NCBI GenBank assembly: GCA_964543935.1
Contig: CAZJAK010000009.1
Coordinates: 1-51,379, forward strand
DNA length: 51,379 bases
Source: JAAYDK01 sp964543935
Lineage (GTDB): Bacteria > Spirochaetota > Spirochaetia > Sphaerochaetales > Sphaerochaetaceae
Direction of reading: 5' to 3'
Part shown: piece by piece, positions 1 to 8,253 of the stretch
How the letters are laid out: each line of letters begins with the position of its first letter
How positions within the stretch are numbered: position 1 is the stretch's first letter
Program-made: the position numbers and the translations under genes
The notes under the pieces: generated by a model
Told to the model about the DNA's origin: nothing
Databases searched by the model: none
What the model saw: only the letters and a program-made list of their open reading frames with translations

Positions 1-978
1 GTTTTGTTGATGTGCGGGGTCGTGCTGTTCGGTGCGGGCGTACAGGAGACAGCGGCTCCCGCCGTGGCTGAGGTCGCCAGTCCGAATCCCGAGCTCGACC
101 CGATGTACAAAGACCGCAATGGAGACTGGATCGCCGATACTCCGGATGATCCCAAGGACATTCTGGATCCTGAAACGTTGATTTTCGCCTATGCTCCGGT
201 CGAGGATCCGGCTGTGTACGAGGATGTGTTCGCCGACTTCTTGGCTCATCTACAGAAGGTGACCGGCAAGAAGATCATGTGGTTCGGTGTGAAAAACTAT
301 GCCACACAGGTTGAAGCGATGCGTGCCGGGCGCCTCCATATCAGCGGATTCGCCGCTGGATCGGTCCAAGACGCCGTCAATGAGGGCGGGTTCATACCAT
401 TGGCCACCATGGGTGCCGCGACGGGCATCACCGGATACCGTATGGCCATCATCACCGGCAAGGACAGCCCGATCAATAAGGTTGAAGACCTGAAGGGCAA
501 GAACGTCGCCTTCGTGTCGGAAACATCCAACTCCGGCTACTTCGCTCCTCGGGCCATCCTGTACGAAGAATTCGGTATGTTGCCCAAGAAGGATTACCTG
601 ACACGGTTCTCCGGCTCGCACGACAACTCGATTCTCGGTGTGTTCAACAAGGACTACGATGCAGCTGCTATCGCCGACTCGGTGTTGTTGCGCATGGTCA
701 TGGGCGGCCGCGTGCCCGATCCTGCCTCATGGATGAAGATAATTTTCGAATCCCCGGTGTTCCCGCCGACGGCTTATGGTGTCTCGCATAGGCTCAAGCC
801 CGAATTGGTGGCGAAAATCAAGGAAGCGTTCCTCACCTATGACTGGACGGGGACGAAGTTCGCCGAGCAGTGGCCCGACAACGACCGCTTCATACCGGTC
901 GACTATGTGAAGGCCTATGAAGTCCTGCGCAAGATCAGGCAAGGAAGCGCCAAGGTTGCCGAACTAGCCGGCAATTAA
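1..978 (+). CDS. PhnD-like phosphonate/phosphite ABC transporter substrate-binding protein, 5' partial
   Basis: Periplasmic binding protein that would deliver a phosphonate, phosphite or similar oxyanion to an ABC importer. The reading frame is open from the first base. What remains of the signal peptide is a short hydrophobic stretch ending in FGAGVQETAAP, a spirochaete-style export and cleavage region, so the true start lies just outside the window. The mature part opens with a Ca-loop-like DRNGDWIADTPDDP segment followed by DPETLIFAYAPVEDP, a combination known in a PhnD subfamily. Further on come VEAMRAGRLHISGFAAGSV, the DLKGKNVAFVSETSNSGYFAP ligand cleft and the HDNSILGV region typical of PhnD. 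The permease and ATPase are not downstream and presumably lie upstream. A 28-base palindrome follows. The family assignment is firm; the substrate is inferred. Confidence 0.85.
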   Translation, partial: VLLMCGVVLFGAGVQETAAPAVAEVASPNPELDPMYKDRNGDWIADTPDDPKDILDPETLIFAYAPVEDPAVYEDVFADFLAHLQKVTGKKIMWFGVKNYATQVEAMRAGRLHISGFAAGSVQDAVNEGGFIPLATMGAATGITGYRMAIITGKDSPINKVEDLKGKNVAFVSETSNSGYFAPRAILYEEFGMLPKKDYLTRFSGSHDNSILGVFNKDYDAAAIADSVLLRMVMGGRVPDPASWMKIIFESPVFPPTAYGVSHRLKPELVAKIKEAFLTYDWTGTKFAEQWPDNDRFIPVDYVKAYEVLRKIRQGSAKVAELAGN

Positions 979-993
979 AAGAAAATCAACATG

Positions 994-1021
994 GCGGCAT
1001 CCGGGAGCTCCCGGATGCCGC
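994..1021. terminator. Perfect 28-base palindrome after the binding-protein gene
   Basis: A self-complementary GC-rich sequence lies 15 bases after the stop codon of the PhnD-like gene and 14 bases before the next ATG. No T-run follows it on the plus strand, while A-rich sequence precedes it (a T-run for the minus strand). It probably works as a transcript-end stabiliser or weak terminator. Because the arms touch without a spacer, a dimeric DNA-binding site is an alternative. Confidence 0.55.
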
Positions 1022-1035
1022 TTCGGTAATGAAGC

Positions 1036-1812
1036 ATGCGTTTCAGGTTCATCGGATACTCAAGCAGCAGACAGTCTGTGCAATCGGGCAACCTGTCCAT
1101 AGTGATCGAACACGAAGGATTCTCTCTATTGGTGGATGCCTCCGGGTCGCCGGGCCAAGCATTGCGTTCGTTCGGCATCGATCCGCTTGAGCTCGATGCA
1201 GTACTCATCACACACGGGCATTGCGACCACACCTATGCCTTTCCCTCCCTGATCCAAGACATGGTGATAGGCAACCGGAGAAAGCCGTTGCGCATCCTCG
1301 GTAACGGGTATGCTTTAACGGTGTGCAAGGCTTTGATAGCCCTGTATAAGTTCGACAACAAACCGAACTTGATGCCGTTATCGTGGGAGGAAGCCGGTGA
1401 AACAACGATCAAGTTGAACGATGCAGTCTCATTGTGTTGGTTCACACTGTTTCACCGTCCGCATATGCCGACCAACGGATTCGTGTGCTTTACCGATGGT
1501 GAAAAACTGGCTTATTTCCCCGACTCAGTGGCGACCACGCCCTATCCCGCATCCGCCATGCATGCCGATATCCTGATCCATGAGGCGGGTGGGGTCACCG
1601 TTGAACAACAACAAGTCAACAAGAATGGCCACAGCACCGCTCGACAAGCAGCCGAGGTCGCCCAATCCCTAGGAGCACTTAGGCTGGTGTTGTGCCATTT
1701 GCCGCTGGAAGAGTGCTTTCATGCAGCCATCCTCGACGATGCCCGCACCGTATCGCCTCAGGCAGAGTTGCCTGAGTTGGGGATATGGTATCGGGTGGGC
1801 AAGACAAACTGA
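1036..1812 (+). CDS. MBL-fold metallo-hydrolase, RNase Z-like
   Basis: A 258-residue metallo-beta-lactamase-fold hydrolase. The metal-binding signature H-G-H-C-D-H is at residues 60-65 (His60, His62, Asp64, His65). Further ligand-like positions are His141 in the LFHRPHMPTNGF stretch, Asp163 in AYFPDSV, and a late His in VLCHLPLEE. The N-terminal FRFIGYSSSRQSVQSGN has the layout of RNase Z and related phosphodiesterases, where the substrate enters beside the first strand. The protein lacks an obvious long exosite arm, so a small-molecule or cyclic phosphodiester substrate is as likely as tRNA. No clear Shine-Dalgarno precedes the ATG. It has no signal peptide and should be cytoplasmic. Its only near neighbours are the binding protein and an aldo/keto reductase, which give no functional clue. 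Confidence 0.8.
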   Translation: MRFRFIGYSSSRQSVQSGNLSIVIEHEGFSLLVDASGSPGQALRSFGIDPLELDAVLITHGHCDHTYAFPSLIQDMVIGNRRKPLRILGNGYALTVCKALIALYKFDNKPNLMPLSWEEAGETTIKLNDAVSLCWFTLFHRPHMPTNGFVCFTDGEKLAYFPDSVATTPYPASAMHADILIHEAGGVTVEQQQVNKNGHSTARQAAEVAQSLGALRLVLCHLPLEECFHAAILDDARTVSPQAELPELGIWYRVGKTN

Positions 1813-1894
1813 ACAGGGGCCTTCAGAGGACGGGTTGGACGAATGAAATCTTCCTCCGTATATTCAAAGCACCACAATACAACAGGAGGTCGGC

Positions 1895-2722
1895 ATGATC
1901 GCTCATCTGCAAGATACCATCGAATTGAACAATGGGGTACGAATGCCTGGGTTTGGCTTGGGAGTGTTCCGGGTTCCCGAAGGCGACGATGTGTATCAAG
2001 CCGTACGTACGGCCATCAGTGCCGGATACCGGCTCATCGATACAGCGGCGGCCTATGACAACGAACGCGGCGTGGGACGGGCTGTCTTGGACAGCGGTGT
2101 GCCTCGCAACGAGCTGTTCATCACATCCAAGCTCTGGAACAAAGAGCAAGGTTACGAGAGTGCATTGCAAGCTTATGCTGCCAGCTTGCAACGGTTGGGG
2201 CTGGACCACCTGGACCTCTACTTGATCCATTGGCCGGTCAAGGGCAAGTATGTCGATTCTTGGAAAGCGCTGTGTAAGCTGTACGAGGATAAAAAAGTGC
2301 GGGCCATCGGGGTGAGCAATTTCCAGATCCATCACCTGAAGGACATTTTGGCGGAAACTTCGATCGTTCCCGCCGTGAACCAAGTGGAGTTGCATCCATT
2401 GCTCAGCCAACTAGAACTGCGCTCCTTCTGTTGCGAGAAAGGCATTCAGATGGAAGCATGGAGCCCTATCATGAAGGGTAATTTGGACATTCCCCTTCTG
2501 ATCGAGATCGGAAAACGCCATGGCAAGAGCCCGGCCCAAGTGGTGCTGCGCTGGCACATCCAACACGGCATCATCGCCATTCCCAAATCCATCCATCCGC
2601 AGCGGATTGTCGAGAACTCACGCATTTTCGATTTCTCGCTCTCTGAGCACGAGATCGAACAGATCGATGCCCTCAATCAAAACAAACGCTTCGGTGCCGA
2701 TCCTGACAATTTCAACTTCTAG
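1895..2722 (+). CDS. Aldo/keto reductase (2,5-diketogluconate/methylglyoxal reductase type)
   Basis: A 275-residue NADPH-dependent carbonyl reductase with a TIM-barrel fold. The catalytic tetrad is complete at canonical spacing: Asp49 and Tyr54 (LIDTAAAYDNE), Lys79 (FITSKLWN) and His112 (LYLIHWPVKG). The family signature GVSNFQIHHLKDI and the C-terminal cofactor loop IPKSIHPQRIVEN are both present. Start chosen at the ATG preceded by ACAGGAGGTCGGC, a strong ribosome-binding site. It appears to be a single-gene unit, followed by a hairpin that also ends the converging operon. Likely roles are detoxification of methylglyoxal or reduction of sugar-derived ketoaldehydes; the exact substrate cannot be read from sequence. 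Confidence 0.93.
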   Translation: MIAHLQDTIELNNGVRMPGFGLGVFRVPEGDDVYQAVRTAISAGYRLIDTAAAYDNERGVGRAVLDSGVPRNELFITSKLWNKEQGYESALQAYAASLQRLGLDHLDLYLIHWPVKGKYVDSWKALCKLYEDKKVRAIGVSNFQIHHLKDILAETSIVPAVNQVELHPLLSQLELRSFCCEKGIQMEAWSPIMKGNLDIPLLIEIGKRHGKSPAQVVLRWHIQHGIIAIPKSIHPQRIVENSRIFDFSLSEHEIEQIDALNQNKRFGADPDNFNF

Positions 2723-2735
2723 TGTGCAGATGCAA

Positions 2736-2767
2736 CAAAGGCCCCGCTTGTGTTGGCTGGGCCTTTG
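2736..2767. terminator. Bidirectional hairpin between converging genes
   Basis: Inverted repeat CAAAGGCCC / GGGCCTTTG (9-bp stem, 14-base loop) between the stop codons of the plus-strand aldo/keto reductase and the minus-strand Gfo/Idh/MocA gene. The T-tract is poor, but position and symmetry suit a shared terminator. Confidence 0.6.
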
Positions 2768-2787
2768 CATGTCTACATGATCCGTGG

Positions 2788-3948
2788 TTATTTGCCCACA
2801 TCGCGTCCCAAAGTAATCGGGGTAGCCGAGAAATTATCGATACTGCGGGTCTTCTCATGGAAATGGGGCATGGTGGCCACCACACCTGAACGGGTGTAGA
2901 AGGGATCGTCTTTTGTGATCGGCAATACCACCGACGAGCGACTGAACGAGGATTTGTAGATCGCCATGATCAGTTCGATGGTGTTGCGTCCTTGTTTACC
3001 GTCGATGAGCAAATCTCCTTTGCCCTCGATCGCATCGATGAAGTTCTCCACTTGGGCCGGATGCCCTTCGACCGAAAGCGAGGGCAATCCATCATAGTAG
3101 GCCTGCAGTTCCCGTTCGGTAGCACCATCGACTTGAGGGAATCCATTTTCCAACGCCGTGGAGGCATGTAGTTTCCACGGAATTGAAAGGCGGGCCCGTT
3201 GGGTTTGGAACACCAATTCCTGAGCCTCGTCGTGGGTCACGATCGAAGCGGTCATTTGGGCCAGCATCCCGGGGTAACGCATGATGGCGATAGAGAGGTC
3301 CTCACACTCCGAGTTGGTGTGGGCGACATTGGTAATGACAGCCTGGACTTCCTGCGGCATTCCAATCATCCACTGCATCAGGTCCAAATGATGTACAGCG
3401 TGGCTGGTGGTGCATCCACCACACTCCTTGTCCCATGTGCCGCGCCACCAGATATCGTAATAATTGTCCCCGCGCCACCACAATGAATTCACCATGGCAT
3501 GCAAGACCTTGCCGCCGACGTGCTCGTCCAACATCCGTTTGACTTTCATCATGGGGGTCTTGAAACGGTTTTGGGCCACAGGAGAAAGCAAGACTTTGTT
3601 GCGCTCGGCAGCCAAGATCATCGCATCGCATTCCTCAAGCGAAGCCGCCATCGGTTTTTCAACCAAGACATGCTTACCCGCATCCATTGCGGCAATGGCG
3701 GTCTCGGCATGCACTCCCGGGGGAAGGCAGATCGACACCACATCGATGTCGGAGCGGCCCAACATGCTATGGTAATCGGAATAGATATCGACAGACAATT
3801 GCTCCTGCTCAGATAATGCCTTGGCTTTGTCGGGAAACAGGTCGCAGAGAGCCCGGATCTGGCAGCGCCCACCCAGGCGTTTGAACGCAGCGATATGGGT
3901 ACGGGCGATGGCCCCCGTGCCGAGAATGGCAATTCCTAGCGTCTTCAT
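2788..3948 (-). CDS. Gfo/Idh/MocA family NAD(P)-dependent oxidoreductase
   Basis: A 386-residue cytoplasmic dehydrogenase with an N-terminal Rossmann fold (ILGTGAIARTH, residues 8-18) and the family's E-K-P motif at 97-99 (HVLVEKPMA). A middle segment WDKECGGCTTSHAVHHLDLM contains the usual Gfo/Idh D/H active-site region (GG..T..H..D). The frame is open upstream, but the ATG at 3948 has AAGGAGTCCGCA before it and starts directly with the nucleotide-binding strand, so it is preferred. It is the last gene of the tctCBA-M24 operon, 16 bases after the M24 stop codon. The context suggests it oxidises a hydroxylated or sugar-acid substrate taken up by the Tct transporter. Substrate unknown. Confidence 0.88.
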   Translation of the reverse strand: MKTLGIAILGTGAIARTHIAAFKRLGGRCQIRALCDLFPDKAKALSEQEQLSVDIYSDYHSMLGRSDIDVVSICLPPGVHAETAIAAMDAGKHVLVEKPMAASLEECDAMILAAERNKVLLSPVAQNRFKTPMMKVKRMLDEHVGGKVLHAMVNSLWWRGDNYYDIWWRGTWDKECGGCTTSHAVHHLDLMQWMIGMPQEVQAVITNVAHTNSECEDLSIAIMRYPGMLAQMTASIVTHDEAQELVFQTQRARLSIPWKLHASTALENGFPQVDGATERELQAYYDGLPSLSVEGHPAQVENFIDAIEGKGDLLIDGKQGRNTIELIMAIYKSSFSRSSVVLPITKDDPFYTRSGVVATMPHFHEKTRSIDNFSATPITLGRDVGK

Positions 3949-3964
3949 TGCGGACTCCTTTCCC

Positions 3965-5059
3965 TTATTTTTCGAGAATCGCGGCTCTCCGATATGTCTT
4001 GCCGCCAAAGGCCACCTCGATTGTCGGGAAGATGATCGGACGGGTGATGAACTCGAACCCCTTGGAAGATACCACGATGGTATCTTCGCTCTTGGTGCCC
4101 GTAATCGAAGGATTCCAACAAAAGCCTTGGTTTTCCACTATCTGTACATCATGGGAGAAATCGACCCGGTATTCACGGGGATTATAGCCAATCGGTCCGC
4201 CTTGGTGGTGCTTGTCGAATTCAGCACCGTAGCCAAGCCTTTCATAGGCGGCTTTGCCCGCTTGCAACGGAACCTGATAGCTCTGGCCGACAACGGTGTT
4301 GGCCATGTAGGTCAAATCGATTTCCACATTGGCCCGGTATTGCGCGGCGAGAGCCTTGCTGACAGGCACAAAATTCACATAACGCGTCAGACACACCACC
4401 AAACCTTGGCGGCGTATGTTGCCTCCCAGTTGGACCCGTTCCCTGATCGCCTTCATGGTCGGAACCGGGTGGCGGTAGTCGCTGATGCGTTCATCGGCGG
4501 CACACATGGCCGAGGCAAAGTCCATCCCGTGGGCATGGAGGATCTCGGACAACCGCCCGACTGTCTCGTATTCGCTGTCGCCCATCCTGATCGATGCCGC
4601 TGTTTCTTCGATCGCCAACGAAGCAAGATACCCGATCTCGCGATAGCGCACGAGTTCCTCGGTGGTGAACGACAGGCGTAATTCCTTGATCAGGTTGGCC
4701 ACGTTCGCTCCGGCTGGATTGCCATGATCGAAACCGACCTTCCCGTTCGGCACCAGTTTATTGATCGTGGCCGCTTCAAAACCATTGTCGTGCCAAAGAC
4801 CGGCTTGGATAGCGAATCCGAGCGCTTCGAGATGCTCCTCATCGCGCATGCGCTCGCTTTCGATCGTGTTGGTGATGGCATAGGTAGCATCTGTGGTGAC
4901 CAACAATCCGCAGTTGCCCATCTCCCCGATACCCACATAATTCTTACCGCCACAACTAAGCCAAGCGAAGTTGTCTTGGCGCTTGAGGTAGACGGCGTCG
5001 AGATTCTGTCGGGCAAGGACCGAACGGATCCTGCTCAGCTTGGTTTGCAATTCATTCAT
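3965..5059 (-). CDS. M24-family (creatinase/aminopeptidase P fold) protein with atypical metal site
   Basis: A 364-residue protein with the two-domain creatinase/aminopeptidase P layout: an N-terminal domain to about residue 125 and a pita-bread domain after it. The late catalytic region is recognisable (HHQGGPIGY at 284-292, ITGTKSEDTIVV at 319-330). The central segment that normally carries the first two aspartate metal ligands (D-x-G ... Y-x-S-D-x-T-R-T) reads GGNIRRQGLVVCLTRYVNF, with no acidic residue at those places. The enzyme may therefore be metal-independent, as creatinase is, or non-peptidolytic. Its ATG overlaps the tctA stop (ATGA), so translation is coupled. Its place in a carboxylate-uptake operon points to hydrolysis of an imported C-N or amide compound rather than peptide turnover, which is inference. 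Confidence 0.8.
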   Translation of the reverse strand: MNELQTKLSRIRSVLARQNLDAVYLKRQDNFAWLSCGGKNYVGIGEMGNCGLLVTTDATYAITNTIESERMRDEEHLEALGFAIQAGLWHDNGFEAATINKLVPNGKVGFDHGNPAGANVANLIKELRLSFTTEELVRYREIGYLASLAIEETAASIRMGDSEYETVGRLSEILHAHGMDFASAMCAADERISDYRHPVPTMKAIRERVQLGGNIRRQGLVVCLTRYVNFVPVSKALAAQYRANVEIDLTYMANTVVGQSYQVPLQAGKAAYERLGYGAEFDKHHQGGPIGYNPREYRVDFSHDVQIVENQGFCWNPSITGTKSEDTIVVSSKGFEFITRPIIFPTIEVAFGGKTYRRAAILEK

Positions 5060-6555
5060 CGTGTGGCTCCCTTGGAGTGGTGTTTTTTACGATACGCGGA
5101 AACCGTCGAGTAGACGATCGAAGCGATGGTGACGAGGATGAAGGCCAACGAGATCGGGCGGGTGAAAAAGACGGTCCAGTCACCTTGGGAGATGAGCAAG
5201 GCCCGGTTGAGGTTTTGTTCGGCCATGGGACCGAGGATCAACCCGAGAATCATCGGGGCTCCGGGATAACCGTACTTTTGCATGAAATAGCCGAGTAGGC
5301 CGAAGATCAAAGCGATGACGGCGTCCCCGGTGCTGTTGGAGAGGGTGTAGGCACCCAAGAAGCAGAACAGCAAGATCAACGGCATGAGGACAACCCGGGG
5401 TGCGTTGAGCACTTTCGCCCATAATTTCGTCCCACCCAAGCCAAGGATCAACATGAGGAACTGCATGACGATGAAGGCCATGAAGAAGGTGTAGACCTCG
5501 TGGCTGGCCTCGGTGAATAGTTGCGGACCCGGGCGGATGCCGACCAGCATGAAGGCCCCCAGCATGACTGCCGTGACCGTATCGCCGGGTATGCCCAAGG
5601 TGAGCAGCGGGACGAAAGCCCCTCCGGTCGTGCCGTTATTGGCCGACTCGGGCGCCGCGATCCCCTCGACATACCCCGTCCCGTACAATTCCGAATGACG
5701 GGAAAACCGTTTGGCTATCTCATAAGCCAAGAAACAGGCGATGGCCCCTCCGGTTCCCGGGATGATACCGATGGCCACACCTATGACCGAGCCGATGACC
5801 ATGGGCATCAGAATCGATTTCATCTCCTTGCGGTTTGGAATCATGCTTCTCAGGGTGCCGGTCTCTTGCACCACGCCCTGCTCGTCATGCTTGGAGAGGT
5901 CGAGGAACACCTGGGCGAAGGCAAAAATACCGACCAACACCGGCAGGATGTTGAACCCGCCCATCAATTTGATCGAGTTGAAGGTGAAGCGCATGTTGCC
6001 GCTGATCAAGTCCACTCCGACTGTGGAAAGCAGCAGCCCGAAGAAACCGCTGATCAAACCCTTGATCATGCTCTTTGAGGATGAACTTGCCATCAGGGTG
6101 AGCCCGAAGATGGCGAGGGCAAAAAATTCTGGGGCTTGGAAACTCAGGGCCACTTTGGCCAGTTGCGGAGCGATGAACAACAAGCAAATGCCGCTGACCA
6201 AGCCACCAAAAGCGCTGGCGATGCAGGCCGTGGCCAGTGCCTTGCCGGCTTGTCCTTTTTGGGCCATGGGATAACCGTCGATGACAGTCGCTGAGGCGGA
6301 TGGAGTTCCAGGAGTCCTAAGCAGGATGGCTGAGACACTTCCGCCGTACATCGAGCCGCAGAACATCGCCGCCAAAACGACCATGGAGGGGATGGTATCC
6401 AGTTGATAGATCAACGGGAGCAGGAGGATGACGCCCATCGAACCGCTCATGCCCGGGATTGCTCCAATGACGATGCCGCCCACCGTACCGATGAGCATCA
6501 TCAACATCGTCATGGGTTGGAAGGTGTCTATGAAACCTGACAGTATTTCCTGCAT
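5056..6555 (-). CDS. tctA: Tripartite tricarboxylate transporter large permease TctA
   Basis: A 499-residue integral membrane protein, the usual length for TctA. It has the two glycine/proline-rich signature loops (GTVGGIVIGAIPGMSGSMG near the N-terminus and GVAIGIIPGTGGAIACF in the middle) and roughly eleven to twelve hydrophobic segments. It forms the transport channel for a carboxylate captured by TctC, driven by an ion gradient. Start ATG is preceded by TAGGAGGAGAACAGC. It sits 12 bases after tctB and overlaps the following M24 gene by four bases. The substrate could be citrate, tartrate, an aromatic acid or another carboxylate. Confidence 0.95.
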   Translation of the reverse strand: MQEILSGFIDTFQPMTMLMMLIGTVGGIVIGAIPGMSGSMGVILLLPLIYQLDTIPSMVVLAAMFCGSMYGGSVSAILLRTPGTPSASATVIDGYPMAQKGQAGKALATACIASAFGGLVSGICLLFIAPQLAKVALSFQAPEFFALAIFGLTLMASSSSKSMIKGLISGFFGLLLSTVGVDLISGNMRFTFNSIKLMGGFNILPVLVGIFAFAQVFLDLSKHDEQGVVQETGTLRSMIPNRKEMKSILMPMVIGSVIGVAIGIIPGTGGAIACFLAYEIAKRFSRHSELYGTGYVEGIAAPESANNGTTGGAFVPLLTLGIPGDTVTAVMLGAFMLVGIRPGPQLFTEASHEVYTFFMAFIVMQFLMLILGLGGTKLWAKVLNAPRVVLMPLILLFCFLGAYTLSNSTGDAVIALIFGLLGYFMQKYGYPGAPMILGLILGPMAEQNLNRALLISQGDWTVFFTRPISLAFILVTIASIVYSTVSAYRKKHHSKGATR

Positions 6556-6567
6556 GCTGTTCTCCTC

Positions 6568-7023
6568 CTAAAAGAAATAGAATTCGGGCAAGTAAATCTG
6601 GAAGAGATACTTGAACATTATAAACGTGACGGCTGTGCCGATGACCGTCACTAAAACCATGCGCAACCACTTGCGGTCGCCATAGAGGTAGAGGAACAAG
6701 AACAGGAAGATCAGGGTGGAGATCACATATCCCAGATATTTCATCACCAATACATAGGCGAAAAAGGCTGCCGCGAGAATCAACATCTGGACAATTTCTT
6801 TTCCGTTGAGCTTGGCGGATTCTTTGGCCCCGCGTTTCATGGCTACGAACGAATTCACCGACTGAAGCATGCCGAGCACGAACATAGTTGCAGTGATGAT
6901 TTGCGGGAATCCGCCTGGTCCAAGACCTTTGGCTGCCTCGGGATAGGTACCGGCGATGAAGAAAAACACCGCTGAGAACACAGCTATTCCAATTCCAGAG
7001 TAGAAATCGGCCTTCGGGGTCAT
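6568..7023 (-). CDS. tctB: Tripartite tricarboxylate transporter small permease TctB
   Basis: A 151-residue membrane protein with four predicted hydrophobic helices, matching the TctB family in size and in the pattern of helix pair, basic cytoplasmic loop (MKRGAKESAKLNGKE), helix pair. The ATG follows GGAGGATTAG closely. Located between tctC and tctA as in canonical tct operons; it partners TctA in the membrane. Confidence 0.9.
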   Translation of the reverse strand: MTPKADFYSGIGIAVFSAVFFFIAGTYPEAAKGLGPGGFPQIITATMFVLGMLQSVNSFVAMKRGAKESAKLNGKEIVQMLILAAAFFAYVLVMKYLGYVISTLIFLFLFLYLYGDRKWLRMVLVTVIGTAVTFIMFKYLFQIYLPEFYFF

Positions 7024-7114
7024 CTAATCCTCCTCCCATGATCTGGCATACGCATCCGGCACGGATACCCGTGCCGGAAAGCGTGATGCTATTCATATCG
7101 AAACGAACAAAATC

Positions 7115-8095
7115 TTAGTAGCGGTCACCGAGCTTGTTGGTCTGGATGATACCCTTGTACAACTCGATCTCGGTCTTGATCAGCAGCTCATACTCGGCAC
7201 CGGTGAGCCACTGGCGGTTCATCTTGAGGGTCTTGAGCTGTGCTTTGAAATCAGCATCTTCGACGCATTGGTTGAAGATCGCCTCGAGCTTCTCCGCCAT
7301 GCCTTCGGGGGCGGTGCGGTGGATCATGATACCTCTGGCTTGCTCATTGACGGCATTCACACCCTGTTCCTTGGCAGTCGGGACGTTGGGGAAGGTCGGC
7401 ATGCGGTCTTTGCTCAACACGGCCAGCATCCGCAACTGACCGGCTTCCACATTGGTGAGGCCTTCGGCAGGAACGTTCATCGAACAGTCGATTTCCTTGG
7501 CCAACGTGGCTTGGGCGCTCTGGGCTCCGCCACCGTACGGGATATGGTTCACTTTGATGCCGGCAGCAATTTCGAACTGGAGGGCGGCCAAGTGGTTGCC
7601 GCCACCGGAACCGGAGTTGCCGATGGTGAGCTTGCCGGGATTGGCCTTGGCGTAAGCAACCAAGTCCTGCAAAGTCTTGAACGGGGAATCGGCATGGACG
7701 AGGATATATGGACTGTCGTTGACGGCGGCAAAGATGGGCTGGTAATCGAGCGCCTCATACGGTGTCTTGGTCATCTGGGTCTTGATCGATTGAGCGGTTG
7801 CCCAGAAGAGAAGGGAGTATCCATCGGGTCTCAATCCGGTGTACTCGACGACACCCTGAACGCTGGCAGCTGCATTGACGTTCTTGATGATGAGCTGTTG
7901 GCCGTTGGCATACTTCGGATACACGGCTGCAATAGCTCTCATGAGCAGGTCGGAAGCCCCACCGACACCCCAGGGGACGATGAGCGTGATGGCCTTGTCA
8001 GGGTAATTGGCCAATGGGTCCTCTTGGGTACCCTGGGCCGACACCATGCCTAACGCCATGGAGGCCAGAAGCAGTACTGCGATCAATTTTTTCAT
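7115..8095 (-). CDS. tctC: Tripartite tricarboxylate transporter substrate-binding protein TctC
   Basis: A 326-residue periplasmic binding protein of the Bug/TctC family. The signal peptide runs MKKLIAVLLLASMALGMVSA, with the mature end QGTQEDP. Family landmarks are YPDKAITLIVPWGVGGASD, the ligand loop around GNSGSGGGNHLA, and HIPYGGGAQSAQATLAKEI. It is the first gene of the operon, with a good ribosome-binding site (AAGGAGAG), and would be the most abundant product. A 91-base gap separates it from tctB, which often allows differential expression. Ligand unknown; these proteins generally bind carboxylates. Confidence 0.93.
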   Translation of the reverse strand: MKKLIAVLLLASMALGMVSAQGTQEDPLANYPDKAITLIVPWGVGGASDLLMRAIAAVYPKYANGQQLIIKNVNAAASVQGVVEYTGLRPDGYSLLFWATAQSIKTQMTKTPYEALDYQPIFAAVNDSPYILVHADSPFKTLQDLVAYAKANPGKLTIGNSGSGGGNHLAALQFEIAAGIKVNHIPYGGGAQSAQATLAKEIDCSMNVPAEGLTNVEAGQLRMLAVLSKDRMPTFPNVPTAKEQGVNAVNEQARGIMIHRTAPEGMAEKLEAIFNQCVEDADFKAQLKTLKMNRQWLTGAEYELLIKTEIELYKGIIQTNKLGDRY

Positions 8096-8129
8096 GGTTA
8101 GACTCTCCTTGAGATGAATTTCCCGTCAG

Positions 8130-8145
8130 ATCACTGACTAGTGAT
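8130..8145. promoter_or_regulatory. Perfect inverted repeat, operator candidate of the tct operon
   Basis: ATCACT-GACT-AGTGAT (6-base arms, 4-base spacer) directly abuts the predicted -10 box and covers the expected transcription start of tctC. Size and position suit a GntR- or LacI-type repressor site. No regulator gene is adjacent. Confidence 0.4.
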
Positions 8146-8174
8146 AGTCTAGCATACTAATATACAGGAGGCAA
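8146..8174 (-). promoter_or_regulatory. Predicted sigma-70-type promoter of the tct operon
   Basis: On the minus strand, TTGCCT (8169-8174), a 17-base spacer and TAGACT (8146-8151) lie 51 bases upstream of the tctC start codon, with the operator-like repeat immediately downstream. Confidence 0.45.
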
Positions 8175-8253
8175 CGGTATTTTCCGAAATGACCGGATAG
8201 TCACTCGATTGACGACAATCCAGTCAATGTAAAATGACAATGATTTCTAATTT

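Noticed and set aside
994..1021. Palindrome as a transposon end or integration site
   Set aside because: No second copy, target duplication or transposase was seen nearby; position between genes suits a transcript end.
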